DNA from: Rhipidocladum racemiflorum
Taxonomy: Eukaryota > Streptophyta > Magnoliopsida > Poales > Poaceae
Assembly: GCA_036346355.1 (NCBI GenBank)
Contig: CM070569.1
Span: forward strand, 56,940,561-57,004,560
Direction of reading: 5' to 3'
Length of the DNA stretch: 64,000 bases
The position numbers and the translations under genes are program-made. Positions 35,584 to 46,379 of the stretch are shown here, piece after piece. The number at the start of each line of letters is the position of its first letter. Within the stretch, counting starts at the first letter, position 1. The notes beneath the pieces are model-generated. The model ran no database searches and was not told the DNA's origin. It worked only from the letters and a program-made list of their open reading frames with translations.

Positions 35584-37078
35584 TTTGGGAAGGGAAAGGG
35601 ACGGGGTCTCGAGATAAGCAAAGGGCAAGTCCCTATCCGTCTTGTCCCACGGCGAGGCGAGCGATGCCCCGCGGCCGCGGTCACGCACGGGAATGCGCGG
35701 GCGGCCGTGCCCCCACGGCAGCGCCAAGGGCCAAGCCGGTGTGCCCCCCATGCACCTGGCACGCAGCCGCACGCGCTGACCTGGCCCAATCAGCATCGCC
35801 TCCTCCGTCAGTCTTCCTGCTCCGGGAGCCCGCGCGACAGTGCGGACAGGATAGAGTCCGTAGCTTTTCTGGTACTCCGCGGATACTTCATGCAAATCTG
35901 GTCTTTTTTTTAATTAATTAATTTATTTTTTTTGATAAAATAGCTCTCTCGTTGATCACAAAAAATACAATAGATAACACTTATCGCACACCGAAAGTTC
36001 TTTTCGGACAGTTGTTAAGCACGGGAAGCTCAATAAGACTGCTGTAGTGCTATCAAGAATTGAGAGCTCAGGAGGAGACCTATCGAGCGTGGGACCAAGC
36101 GCACGAGCTCCTTCGAGCGAGGGAAACGCGGTAACAAGGTGGGCTCAACACTCTTGTCGCGGTTTACAAATTTATTAGGAGAAAACCGTATTTGCAAAAA
36201 AAAGAAGAAAAAAACATTACGAGATTGGTAGGATGATTGAGATATAATCGGACTCTTGATTCTGATTGTTGAGATATATTCACTGTAGGATTTGATGACC
36301 AAATTTTGAAAACTACTCTCGATGGGTTACATATATAAATGTAAACACATTATTGTACAACAGAAATAATCTACCATTAATAAAGAGAGAAGAGTTGATT
36401 TTTCTATATTCTATATTAATTTACTTGTAATTATTCTTCATCTATTTTTTATTATTATTAGATTATGTACAACTACAATCTACGATCATTTTATTATTAA
36501 CAACGATAAAGCCCGCGATGCCACGGCATATCCCGTCACGCCCGGCCAGGAAACGCATATGCTACTTCTCGAACGTTTTCGACGTCTAAGGGCCACCCAC
36601 TTTTAAATGCTTTAGTCCTGTTAGAAAGAGTACTACTAGTATGGCACTATGAACCAAATTACTAATCCAACCAACATTACTATAAAAAAAGGATGCAAAT
36701 GGCATGCCCATGGGTTTGGAGGCAGTTGCTTAGAACTTAGTAATTCACAAAGCTGTTACTCCACAACTTTGACTACAGTAAAAAAAATGGCACTGAGACA
36801 GCAAACCTAGCGAACCATGGATGTAACTGGACGAAGAAACACAGGTCACAGGGGAAATAAGAGAAGATATAAACGTTGTCACACGTCAGCCACCAATCAG
36901 CTCACACCAAGGAGCTAATCCACTAGGCGGGCGTGGCACGACCAAATTAGCCAGAGGAAAACTCCTTGCAAGGGAAGCATATTCCAGGGTTCACTTCTCA
37001 AATCCGGTGTTTAGAAAACAAATACTCCAGTCCAGCAGTTGGAGTCCCAGTGCCCCCACTCCCCATTAACGCAAATGG
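35582..37078. other. Intergenic region upstream of the DUF506 gene, no gene seen
   Basis: GC-rich to 35900, then AT-rich. Frames open on both strands in the GC-rich part have no domain. Nothing else was recognised up to the Stowaway element. Confidence 0.45.
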
Positions 37079-37080
37079 TA

Positions 37081-37321
37081 CTCCCTCCGTTTCTTTTTAT
37101 AAGGCGTATTTGGTTTCGTTAGGACAAGACTTTGACCAACGATTACTTCATTAATATATCATTTATGCAATACAAAATCATAATTATATATAAGTACTTT
37201 TGAATACAAATCTGCTAATATCAATTTTGTGTCATAAAAATTATATGCTAATAGAGTAATTGTTGGTCAAAGTCTTGTCCTAACGAAACCAAATACGCCT
37301 TATAAAAAGAAACGGAGGGAG
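37081..37321. mobile_element. Stowaway MITE in the DUF506 promoter
   Basis: Terminal inverted repeats CTCCCTCCGTTTCTTTTTAT and its complement, flanked by TA on both sides (37079-37080 and 37322-37323). The 241-base element is nearly one long hairpin: the inner sequence GTTTCGTTAGGACAAGACTT also recurs inverted. This is the classic Stowaway (Tc1/mariner MITE) form. Its right end lies about 70 bases before the TATA box of the next gene. Confidence 0.93.
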
Positions 37322-37392
37322 TATAATGCAAGGAATAAACCCTTTTCCCTCTCGACACTTGGGACTTGTGAGAGCGCGCATCGCCTACCACC

Positions 37393-37400
37393 CTATAAAA
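37393..37400 (+). promoter_or_regulatory. TATA box of the DUF506 gene
   Basis: CTATAAAA lies 87 bases upstream of the start codon in otherwise GC-rich sequence, placing a likely transcription start near 37425 and a 5' leader of about 60 bases. Confidence 0.6.
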
Positions 37401-37486
37401 CCCGGGTCCCCAGGTGTCCGATCCATCGCGACCCACACCACCACCACCACCTCCCGAGAAACCGAGCGCCGCAGCTCGACGGCGAC

Positions 37487-38344
37487 ATGGCCGTGTACAT
37501 CCGCCTCGACGACGCCGTCCGCGCGCGCCTCCGTGGGGACGGGGGTTGTACGAGCAGCGGCAGCGACCACGACGCGTCCGCGTGCCTCTCCGGCCTCGTC
37601 CAGGCGTTTCTTGAGACGGACGCGGCCGGCGGGGAGGATGGCGCCGGGCCGGAGCCCAAGGGAGGGGACGGGTATGATTCCGACGATGGAGACGGTCCCG
37701 GCCGCGCCGCGGCGGCGGCGGCCTCCGTGCGGGAGCTGCTCGACCCTCCTGCCGGGCAGGATCCATTCCGGATCAGGCTGGCTGCTGCCGTCGCGGCGGC
37801 GATGGAGTCAGAGACGGCGCTGCGGGCGCACGGCGCGGCCTTCCGCCGCGCCGTGATGCGGCGGCTGCGGGCCGCCGGGTACGACGCCGGAGTGTGCAAG
37901 TCGCGGTGGGAGGCGTCCGGCGGCATGACGGCCGGGACGTACGAGTACATCGACGTGGTCGCGCCAGCGGCGAGAGGCCATAGGAGCAGGTACATTGTGG
38001 ACGCGGACTTCCGAGCGGGGCTGGAGGTGGCGCGCGCGACGGAGGAGTACGCGGTCGTCGTGTCCGCTGTGCCGGCGTCGGTGGTGGTCGCGCGGGAGGA
38101 GGCCGTCGGGCGCGCGGTGCGCCTGGCGGCCGACGCCGCGCGCCGGTCTCTCCGGTCCCACGGCCTGCACGTGCCGCCGTGGCGCAAGAGCCGGTACATG
38201 ATCGCCAAGTGGCTCGGGCCCTACAAGAGGTCGCCGGCATCCGGGGCAATGCCGATGCCCGGGGCCGCAGGGATGGACGTGAAGTGCCGCGCCGTCGGGT
38301 TCTTTGCGGCCCCGGCCGCCGCGCCGGCGGCGAGGATCAAGTAG
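37487..38344 (+). CDS. DUF506 / PDDEXK_6 family protein
   Basis: An intronless frame of 285 codons, strongly GC-biased as in many grass genes. Family motifs in order: a short N-terminal CLSGLVQAFLE (about residues 33-43), an acidic linker (55-71), RRLRAAGYDAGVCKSRW (about 125-141), TAGTYEYIDVV (148-158), RYIVDADFRAGLEVARAT (168-185) and GLHVPPWRKSRYMIAKWL (226-243). This set defines the plant DUF506 family, classed with PDDEXK nuclease-fold proteins; a nuclease activity is not established. Family members are mostly of unknown role. The ATG in CGACATGGCC fits the plant start context, and a TATA box lies upstream. Length is normal for the family. Confidence 0.92.
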   Translation: MAVYIRLDDAVRARLRGDGGCTSSGSDHDASACLSGLVQAFLETDAAGGEDGAGPEPKGGDGYDSDDGDGPGRAAAAAASVRELLDPPAGQDPFRIRLAAAVAAAMESETALRAHGAAFRRAVMRRLRAAGYDAGVCKSRWEASGGMTAGTYEYIDVVAPAARGHRSRYIVDADFRAGLEVARATEEYAVVVSAVPASVVVAREEAVGRAVRLAADAARRSLRSHGLHVPPWRKSRYMIAKWLGPYKRSPASGAMPMPGAAGMDVKCRAVGFFAAPAAAPAARIK

Positions 38345-38856
38345 CCTCGCGGTGCTCTCCGCCTACGGGGAGATCATCGAGGCTCTGTAGATGGAGAGGT
38401 TAGCGCGCGAGTTCCTTCCAAGGGGTTGCTCTCGAATTTGTTTCCTACAGAAAATTTTGGTCGAGATTATGAAGAGCAAAATTGTTCTTGCAAACCGAGA
38501 AACCAAACCATCAAGTAGTACACCCAAACTTGATCTTTAGCTAGAAAAATATAAAAGGATAAAGATTAAAAGGGGAGGAAAAAGAAAGCAGGAAGCGGTG
38601 TACGCGGCGGGCAGGTGTAGTTGGCTTAGCATGGGTGGATAATGGATTGGATATTCGGATAGAATGGTGCTTGTCGGCGACGAGATTTAATAATGCAAAT
38701 AAACCAGAAGACTCCGCTTCCTGTGATCCGCGTAGGATTTTTTTTTTATTTTCTCTTTGAAATGTAGCAGTACCTCCTGATAAGCACAATTGTCGGTTGT
38801 CACTTCGAACGTCTACGAAATATTCTTCCGTCGGTACGTTTCGATTGGCAATCACA
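38345..38856. other. 3' flank of the DUF506 gene
   Basis: Probable 3' untranslated region and downstream AT-rich sequence up to the target duplication (38848-38856) of the following MULE. No further gene is seen. Confidence 0.5.
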
Positions 38857-38995
38857 GAATTTTTTTAAAATAATACTTTTTTAATAAAAAAATTATATAA
38901 CTAATACATTGGTTAAAAAATAACAAAACTACACCAGTTGTCGTCATTCGTCATTTCAACCACTCTGTCGTCATTTCAAATGACGACAGAGGTGT
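38857..38995 (+). repeat. Left terminal inverted repeat of the MULE
   Basis: It pairs with 45823-46070. It ends in a nearly perfect hairpin, CTCTGTCGTCATTT facing AAATGACGACAGAG (about 38963-38991). Confidence 0.75.
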
Positions 38996-39067
38996 TTAGC
39001 ATCGATCGTCGCAACCACAATGTCATTCATCGGGCAAGCGAGCAAACAAAGAAAAAAAAGAAAGATG

Positions 39068-40132
39068 TAGGCATGGCAATCGAGTGGGTACCTCCGGGTA
39101 CGACCACCTTAAACCCGAATCCGAATAAAATGTTGCCTACCTGAACCCACTAAACTTCATAGGCACGGATCTGTGCCACGTCCAAACTCGATGGGTATCC
39201 GATACCCAATAGGTACTCATGGATAGGCAAACAACCACGCAGTAGTAGCCATGGTGGGCGAGCAGGAGGAGGAGGCGCAGGCGCCCTCGTCGGCGTCCCG
39301 ACAAGGCGAGGGATGGCAGGGCAGAGGCCTCCGCGCCGCCACTGTCGGCGCTGGCAACGACATGCTGCTGAAGATCCTGGGATGGCTGCAGATCCCGGTC
39401 GCTTGCTTCCGCTGCGTGTTTATCGCGAAGCGCCTCGCGAGCTCCTCCCACCGCCGATCATGGACGGGCGCCTCGCCTCATCCTCGCGGTCCTCCCAACC
39501 TCTTCAGCGGGGACCACAAATGACAACAACATGCGGTAGCTAGGGTCGATGGGTGCGCACCTGGCGTCGTGGTCCTGGGCGCTGAGCAGAGAGCAGAGGA
39601 AGGGAAGGCGGTGGGCGTAACAGTGACGAAGAGGGGGGAATCGGAGAGAGCCGGAGGGGAGGGAGGAGATCGACGGGAGCGATGGGGGCCGGGGATGAGC
39701 GACGCAGACGGAGGAGCTTTGAGGGGAGCCAAAGGGGAGGAAGCCGGCCAGGGCCTGGGGACGGCGGGGGCCAAGCGACGAAGAGCCGAAGGAGGAGATC
39801 AGAGGCTGCAGAGCCGGAGAGGGAGGAGAGTGAGCGAGGGAGGAGGCAGCCATGGGGGCGAATGGGCAATGGGGATGGCGATTCGACCGAGGTCTCCTAA
39901 ACTTATGGTTTTGTTTTTGAATACATATATAAAAGTGGGGTCGACATGTCATACGATACCCATCGGGTACCTATGGGTACCAATTGACACCCATGCTCAT
40001 CCTATTATCTTATCAGGTACCAAAACCCGAAAACCCATGTGTCTGAAGTACTACCCGTGCCTGCTCTTATCGGATCGTGTACCTATAGGTACCCAAATCC
40101 ATGGATAAAACTGCCATCCATAGAAAGATGGG
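39068..40132. mobile_element. hAT element carrying a gene fragment, nested in the MULE
   Basis: Ends TAGGCATGGCAATCGAGTGG and CCATGGATAAAACTGCCATCC-like (3' end ATA) are imperfect inverted repeats. A perfect 8-base duplication GAAAGATG flanks the element (39060-39067 and 40133-40140), diagnostic of hAT. Its 1065 bases have subterminal GGGTACC-type repeats at both ends and a GC-rich centre (39250-39890) unlike the rest of the MULE. Same family as 43660-44400, which lacks that centre. Confidence 0.82.
39251..39530 (+). pseudogene. Captured F-box-like gene fragment
   Basis: The frame from 39251 (90 codons) contains NDMLLKILGWLQIPVACFRC, then a VFIAKRLASSS-like segment, then PHPRGPPNLFSGDH. This has the spacing of an F-box (LLxEILxRLP...LxRCxxVCKRW) followed by the leucine- and proline-rich continuation of grass F-box proteins. 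Similarity was judged by eye only. It sits inside an hAT element, and the downstream GC-rich part (39540-39870) looks like a different, perhaps opposite-strand, fragment. Confidence 0.45.
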
Positions 40133-40300
40133 AAAGAGGTGGAGGGGAAGAAGAGGAAAAAGGAGAGGAGGGGAGGAAGAAGTAGGGAGGAGGAAGAAAA
40201 AAGAGGAGGAAGATGGGAGGAGGAGGAAGAAGAAAGCATCGCCATTTTGCAGGTAATTTTTTGTTTATTTAAAATAAATTTTAACAAAATACAATTTAGT

Positions 40301-40985
40301 GAGTAGATTAATTAGGTTGTAAGTAATTAGCTATGTAGATTATTAATTGTTATTTAGGTAGTCGATTTAGCGACCAGATTAATTAGGTTACAAGTAATTA
40401 GCTGTGTAGAATAGCAATAATTTTTTAAATACTCGATTTAACAATCAGATTACTTAAGTTTGTAAGTAGTTAGTTATGTAGAATAGCAATATTTTTTTAA
40501 ATACACGACTTAGTGATCATATTAATTAGGTTTGTAAATAATTGGCTGTGTATAGTAGCAATATTTGTTTAGATAGACGACTTAGCAACCAGATTAATTA
40601 GGTTTGTAAGTAGTTAGCTGTGTAGAATAGCAATAATTTGTTTAGATACATAATTTAACGATCAGATTAATTAGGTTTGTAAGTAGTAACTGTGTAGAAT
40701 AGCAATAATTTTTTTAGATAGATGATTTAGTGGCCAGATTAACTAGGTTTGTAATAAGTTAGCTGTGTAGAATAGGAATAATTTTTTAAATAGATGACTT
40801 AGCGATCAGATTAATTAGGTTTGTAAGTAGTTAACTATGTAGAATATCAATAATTTTTTAGATACATGATTTAGCGATCTGATTAATTAGGTTCATAGAG
40901 TAGCAATAATTTTTTACATACATGACTGGGAGATCTGATTAATTAGGTTCGTAAGTAATTAGCTGCATAGAGTAGCAATAACTAT
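40301..40985. repeat. 72-bp minisatellite, about ten copies
   Basis: GATTAATTAGGTTTGTAAG recurs at about 40306, 40377, 40448, 40519, 40592, 40665, 40737, 40809, 40881 and 40937. Spacing is 71-73 bases except the last (56). Each unit also holds TGTGTAGAATAGCAATAAT. Copies differ by point changes. It lies between the left end and the transposase region of the MULE, a usual place for subterminal tandem repeats. Confidence 0.92.
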
Positions 40986-41189
40986 GAACATAAAAAACTG
41001 TGAAAAGTATGCAGGATAGTGTGTAGTTCAAAAAATAAATTTATGTATGCCTGAAACAGTTGTTTTAAGTAGTGTAGAGTACGCCATCATGTTACATATG
41101 TACAACAATATTAAAAATTTCGTGAAATGCTTAACATGTATGGATGAACAAGTGCAATTTAAAATACACTACGGAGAAGGAGTTCCGCA

Positions 41190-42450
41190 CATGGGTACAT
41201 AAGGGGTGAAACTAAGTTTTTTTTCAAGTGTCATGGCTAACCTGTCACGTGTAAGGGAGCGTTCATGGAGCACGGTTACAAGATGAGTGTACCAGATGTT
41301 CTCGTTGGATTGTGAATTGCATAATTTGAAGCTGCACGGAGTAGGGTGTCGGAGATGGGATTGCATGTACTGGGAGTTAGTGGAACTGAAGGGGTCGAAG
41401 TCGTGGAGTTCGTATGTAACAATGACGATTGAAAAAGGATGACCATTAGTGTTGTTGGCGCAAGCATTTCAGAAAGCCAATGTTGTCCATACGACACAAC
41501 AAGAGGTTGTTGGTGGTAAACTAGAGTAAGTTGGGGAGAGCAGCCAAGCTAGAGAATGCTTAGTGAGATAGGATGTTAGTTCGGATCAAGAGGCAGTGCA
41601 AGGCGAGAAAGTTGACGTTCCAATGCCTGAGGTGCAAGAACCAATGGGTGTGACAAATGAGGGAGAACATATTGAATCGTTGGTGCAATCGATGGAGACA
41701 GAGAGACATGACTACAATGCTTTATGTAATGATGAAGACGATGAAGAGCCTTTTCCTTACAGAGTGGGATGCGTGTCAGTTCGATAAGCTGGTGGTCAAC
41801 GAGGGTGAAAACGTCGCATGGGGGTACGATTTGAATGAGGTGTGGTAAAGAGCAATTTACAAGAATAAGTGTGAAGTGTAGGAAGCAGTGACAACATGGG
41901 TAGTATTGCTGCATAGAACCTTTAAGGTTGCAAAGTCAGATTAGCGGGTGTATGATGTCAGATGCCAGATGAAGGGTTGGCCATGGCATGCCATGCTCAC
42001 CAGCCTAAGTGGGGCACCATTTGAGAGTGTTCTATAGTCGTCCCACACTCATGCGTGCTGACGGAGTCTACGCAATCGCATAGAAACATATCTTCATGCT
42101 TTGTTGCGAATACAATGTACAGGGAGATTGTGAGCAACCTGGATTTAGAGCCATGTGCCATCATACTTGCAATAGATCAGAGGTTTTAGTACATCATAAG
42201 CTATGACAAGGCATGGAGAATGAAGCAGAAGGCATTAGAAGCAACGTTTGGTACGTACGGAGATTCCTATTGGAACTTACCAGGTATGCTTCAGGTGATC
42301 AAGGAAAGGAATGCTGGGGCTTATGTCAATATTTGTGAGCAGCCTTCATAGCGCTTCCCTAGAAAGATGGTACTCAAGCGGGCATTATTTACTTTCGATG
42401 CATGTATCAATGCGTCAGACATTGCTGTTCGGACAGGGAGCCAGCGTTCG
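41190..42450 (+). pseudogene. mudrA-type transposase remnant
   Basis: Pieces in order: a LVVNEGENVAWGYDLNEVW-like N-terminal segment near 41790, a VYDVRCQMKGWPWHAM-like DNA-binding segment near 41945 (usual xxxxCxxxGCPWxxxA), SSHTHAC near 42030, and near 42210 a good match to the transposase core (AWRMKQKALEATFGTYGDSY, then NLPGMLQVIKERNAGAY). A VLKRALFTFDACINA segment ends it near 42415. At least four in-frame stops interrupt it. The part downstream of the D-D-E region appears to be missing. Confidence 0.7.
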
Positions 42451-42599
42451 AGCTTAGCGCCCTACGCTCGCGCACCCCCATGAGAGCATGGCGGATTGAT
42501 CTGTGATGGATTCCGAGGTTAGTGTACTATTCTCATTGTTACGTTACGATGTTTTGTATGTGTGTAGCGATTGTACTTATAGTGTTTTCCTGCGGGCTG

Positions 42600-45120
42600 A
42601 GAGCGGCGAGGTTACTTATTTTAGCTCAGATGGTGGAGGCGGCTGCCCCTGATGTGATGGATAGATGGGTGCGTCCAGGAGGTTCTCTTATGACAGGAGC
42701 TTACTGGCCACTCTGGTGAACGCTGGCTACCGGAGATGCACACGTTTCACCTACCGTGGGGTGAGATAGCGCCGACACTGGAGGATGTCAGTTACCTTTT
42801 GGACCTACCTTGCTTCGGGGACGCGGTGTGACTGACGACGTCCACTTAGAGTGGCGGACAGAGGTCCTGGACCGGTTCATGGGCGTGCTACCGGAGGAGG
42901 TAGGATACACACCTTTCAATTCTACGCACAGTCTGGTGCAGTTATACGTATGTGCGATTTAATTTCTTATTTTTTTATTTCATTTTCCCTTGTAATTCTT
43001 AGCCTGAGCATTACCTTTTGCAACCCGAGAGTATGGCGGACAGAGTGGGGGAGTACGTCATCAGCCGCCACTTCGAGACGTACCTGCTCAGACTGTTCGG
43101 CTGGTCTTGTTCTACTCGTCCCATGGGGATAACATCGATAATCACATGATCCAGTTCGCGAGGACGATCGTGGGCGCCGACCTGGAGGAGCTCCCACAGT
43201 TGGCTTGGGGACCTGCTGTACTCGCTGCCACTTACCAAACCCTTTGTGACAGGTGTCGTCGCGTGACGAACTCCTCCACTCTTGTTGGGTGTCTTTTATT
43301 GCTTCATCTGTGGTTGTTGAAGATATTCCAGATCGGACGACCACAGATGGACTTGCCACCTTATGGCAGAGGCTTCTACGGGGCTCTCGGGGTTGACGTT
43401 GTGTTGTCACCGATGGGTTAGTACAATCACCTTTATCGGTAATTATATAATGATTTGCCATGTTTCATACTAACGGTCACCTATTTCGCTTTTTGCAGCT
43501 GACTTTCACACCAATTATGTTGCGCCCTTCGTACCTTGAGTATGTAGCGATGTTTGACCAGCTGATGGATGATCACATCATCTGCCATCTGTACCTCCCA
43601 AAGCTTGTCGACGCGCAATTACCTCAGGGCCTCTCGCTGCAATACACTAGTGACACTGCTAGGGATGGCAATCGGGTGCGGCGGGCACGGGTAGTGCTCA
43701 CCCATACCTATACCCATACCTATCAGACAAAATCTCCCTCACGGATATACCCACGAAGGGTGGCGGGTAAAGAATCTCGCTCATACCTATCGCTCGCGGG
43801 TACCTGTTTACCCGCCACCATCAATAATCCTTCGAACCAAAGGGCATTTGGAGCTTGAGCAATGGTACTGATACAATCCTTTTAATGAAATTGTGGGAAT
43901 CAATTACATTCTATGAATTGAAGAATGATTATCAATGACTCAAAAATTCAAATGCACATAGGGATAAGAATTAAAATAACACATGCAGTCAAATGACGCA
44001 CATATACTCAAGTTTAACAATTAAAATGAAAATAGTTCATTAGTCATCACACATGCTCAAGTTCAATAATTAAATAGAAATAATTCATCAATCATCACAC
44101 ACATTACAAATCGTCCATCACGGCATCACCAACCACAAATTACTAAAATATGAGGTACCACAAATTGGGGATCAAGGTGCCAACTAGACGTCTATTGTGG
44201 CCTACATGTCAGTAGAAGGTGGCGGGAAATCGGGCGGAATGGGTACGGGTGGAGCTCCCCCATACCTATACCCATTTACCCGTCGGGTAAAGTTTGGCCC
44301 CTATAAACATACTTGCGGGCAACAAAAGAGGAACATATCCACATCTATTAGGGTTTTTACCCGTGGGTACAAGGGTAATCGAGTAATATTGCCATCCCTA
44401 GACACTGCCTTCTGGCTGAGATGGCGTTACCTTGTTTTCGACGAGTTCGTGGAGACCTACGCCGCCCACCGTGTCATGAGGCCTTTCGATCTCCAGCAAG
44501 CGTTCACCGTCCCTACTGGTGGCGTCGTCTCACCGAGCGTCCACACGTTAGTTCTTCACATCACTTTTAATTGCATCACTCTTTCAGATGTCATTACTAT
44601 TTTGGTTACGTTGCGAATCTCTTTATGCAGACAGACACGGAAGGGCTTCGTTGATATTGCGAGTTGGGCGACACGCATGTTATCTCATGCTTAGCAGTGG
44701 GCGTAGGCATTAGCGAACGTGCACTTCCCCTTATGACCACGGCACGTACGATGAGCACATCCGGTGGTTCATCCCATGCACACGCGTTCAAGTTGTGTGT
44801 GTCGTCGACTCACCTCCGAGGCAAGTTCCTTCCACAACAGACTCACCTCCGCCCTGAAGAAGTGGACTACTAGAAACATATCTATGAGTTTTAGGCACAT
44901 CAAAAGAAGCTGAAGGAACAGGCCGAGGCGGCTCGTTTCCAGGAAGAGCCGAAGATCGTTCAAGAAGACTATATTGGGTTGATCTATACAGGCCTAATTA
45001 GAAGAAAGTCAAGGACAACAGCCTCGCCAGATCAAAGAGGAAGGAACCGATGGATCATTCCTTGCAAGGTCTACAACATGCAGCATGACTTCTTTACAAT
45101 TCCAAAATGCACTCATGCAT
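42600..45120 (+). pseudogene. Plant mobile domain (PMD) gene remnant in the MULE
   Basis: Segments match the aminotransferase-like plant mobile domain: a PEMHTFHLPWGEIAPTLEDV-like start near 42735, VSYLLDLPCFGDAV near 42790, and the frame 43107-43421 (HGDNIDNHMIQFARTIVGAD, LPQLAWGPAVLAATYQTLCD, LVGCLLLLHLWL). A further exon is at 43500-43659, continued after the nested hAT at 44409, then IRWFIPCTRVQVV near 44757. Stops and the hAT disrupt it. PMD genes are known passengers of MULEs and of some retroelements, and are relatives of MAIN/MAIL1 in plants. Confidence 0.65.
43660..44400. mobile_element. hAT element nested in the PMD exon
   Basis: Ends TAGGGATGGCAATCGGGTG and ATATTGCCATCCCTA are inverted repeats. 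The 8-base duplication GACACTGC is perfect (43652-43659 and 44401-44408). It is 741 bases, with subterminal GGGTA/TACCC repeats and no transposase. Precise removal restores the PMD reading frame. Confidence 0.88.
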
Positions 45121-45822
45121 CATAGTTGTACTTCCTGCTCATTATTCGTTCATGTCGCCATTTGTATTGTACAAGTATGAGGGCTAACATACGCAATGAA
45201 CCGAACTGTATGCTCCACGTATGTTTACTTGTTTTATATGTCTACTTGTTTTATATGTCATACAATGCAATGGTTCTATATATGCCATCTATCTTCTATC
45301 ATTTTGTACGCCTTTTGTGCATTTTTATGTTTATCATATGTATATCGATTTGATTATAATTCCATGATTTGAGTACAACACTCAACAAAAAAGTAGTAAC
45401 TATCAATTAAAATTTCATAATTTTATAGTACATCACTGAACCAAAAAATTCAAAAACTATCGATTCAAATTCTCTAATTTTTCGCTACATCAATGAACCA
45501 AAAATTTCAAAAGATATCATGTATTCCCTGCCTTCATTTCATTTCCATCAATATTAAACATCGCTTCTACGAATTGTTTCTTATTAATTTCTCTACGTGT
45601 TGTTATTTTCTACTTAACAAACCTCCATCTCGAACTTTTGTCAAATTTTTTTAACACGTATATTATTTCTGTATTTTTTTTGAAACCTAAACCGCGCTGC
45701 CCTGTTTTCATTATATTTATTTTTTGATTTTTATTTATTTTAACAAAATTCATATAAGCTTCTATCTCCTTTCTTTCCGCTCTTTCTTTTTTCTTTGCCT
45801 CTCTTGTTTTTGCTTGCAGCGC

Positions 45823-46070
45823 TCTCTGTCGCTATTTGAAATAACGACAGAGAGTCAGACTCTCTGTCGCGATTCTAAATGGCGACAAAGGCTGCCGTCG
45901 TCGAGGAGCCTTTTGTCATCGTTTGAAATAGCGATAGACTCTTTATCGTCATTTTAAATGGCTACAGACAGGCTGTCGTCATTTTAAATGGCTATAGAGG
46001 GGTATTTTTGTTATTTTTTATTGGTATATTACTTCTGTAATTTTTTATTAAAAAATACTAAAAAAATTGG
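45823..46070 (+). repeat. Right terminal inverted repeat of the MULE with hairpin array
   Basis: It contains a run of related hairpins with the core TGTCGNNATTTNAAATNNCGACA between 45823 and 45995, then the AT-rich end matching 38857-38960 in reverse complement. Confidence 0.75.
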
Positions 46071-46379
46071 TCAATCACATATATAAACTGAATTAAGGAA
46101 GCTTCAATTTCAAAAAGAATTAGAGAAGCTTACTGTATAAAGTTGTTAGCACTGCACGCATATCACTACGAAAGTACGAGTTCAGCCATTCTCGTTAGCT
46201 ATTGCTGAAAGGAAAGCTAGCAACTTGCAAGCCATGGTCCATGCCTCCATGCATGCCGCCCTCCACTATTTGATCAACTCTGGGACGATTGCCAGCCGCT
46301 CGATCCATCGTACTGCCACTTGGTAGTTCTAAAAAAAATGTAACATCACTTGATCATGGAGTACAATAACATCATATCA

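Larger units (their letters stand above)
38857..46070 (+). mobile_element. 7.2-kb Mutator-like element carrying mudrA and PMD genes, decayed
   Basis: The flanks carry a 9-base duplication with one mismatch: GCAATCACA at 38848-38856 and TCAATCACA at 46071-46079. Ends are AT-rich inverted repeats: the left GAATTTTTTTAAAATAATAC...TTTAATAAAAAAATTA matches the complement of the right end over at least 100 bases and continues into hairpins with the stem CTGTCGTCATTT. Inside are a minisatellite, a mudrA-type transposase remnant and a plant-mobile-domain remnant, both on the plus strand, plus two nested hAT elements. Nine-base duplications and a mudrA relative identify the Mutator superfamily. Stops and nested insertions show that it is no longer autonomous. 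Confidence 0.82.

Noticed and set aside
40301..40985. Regularly spaced repeat resembling a CRISPR array.
   Set aside because: Units are contiguous and diverged with no unique spacers, and the host is a plant. It is a minisatellite.
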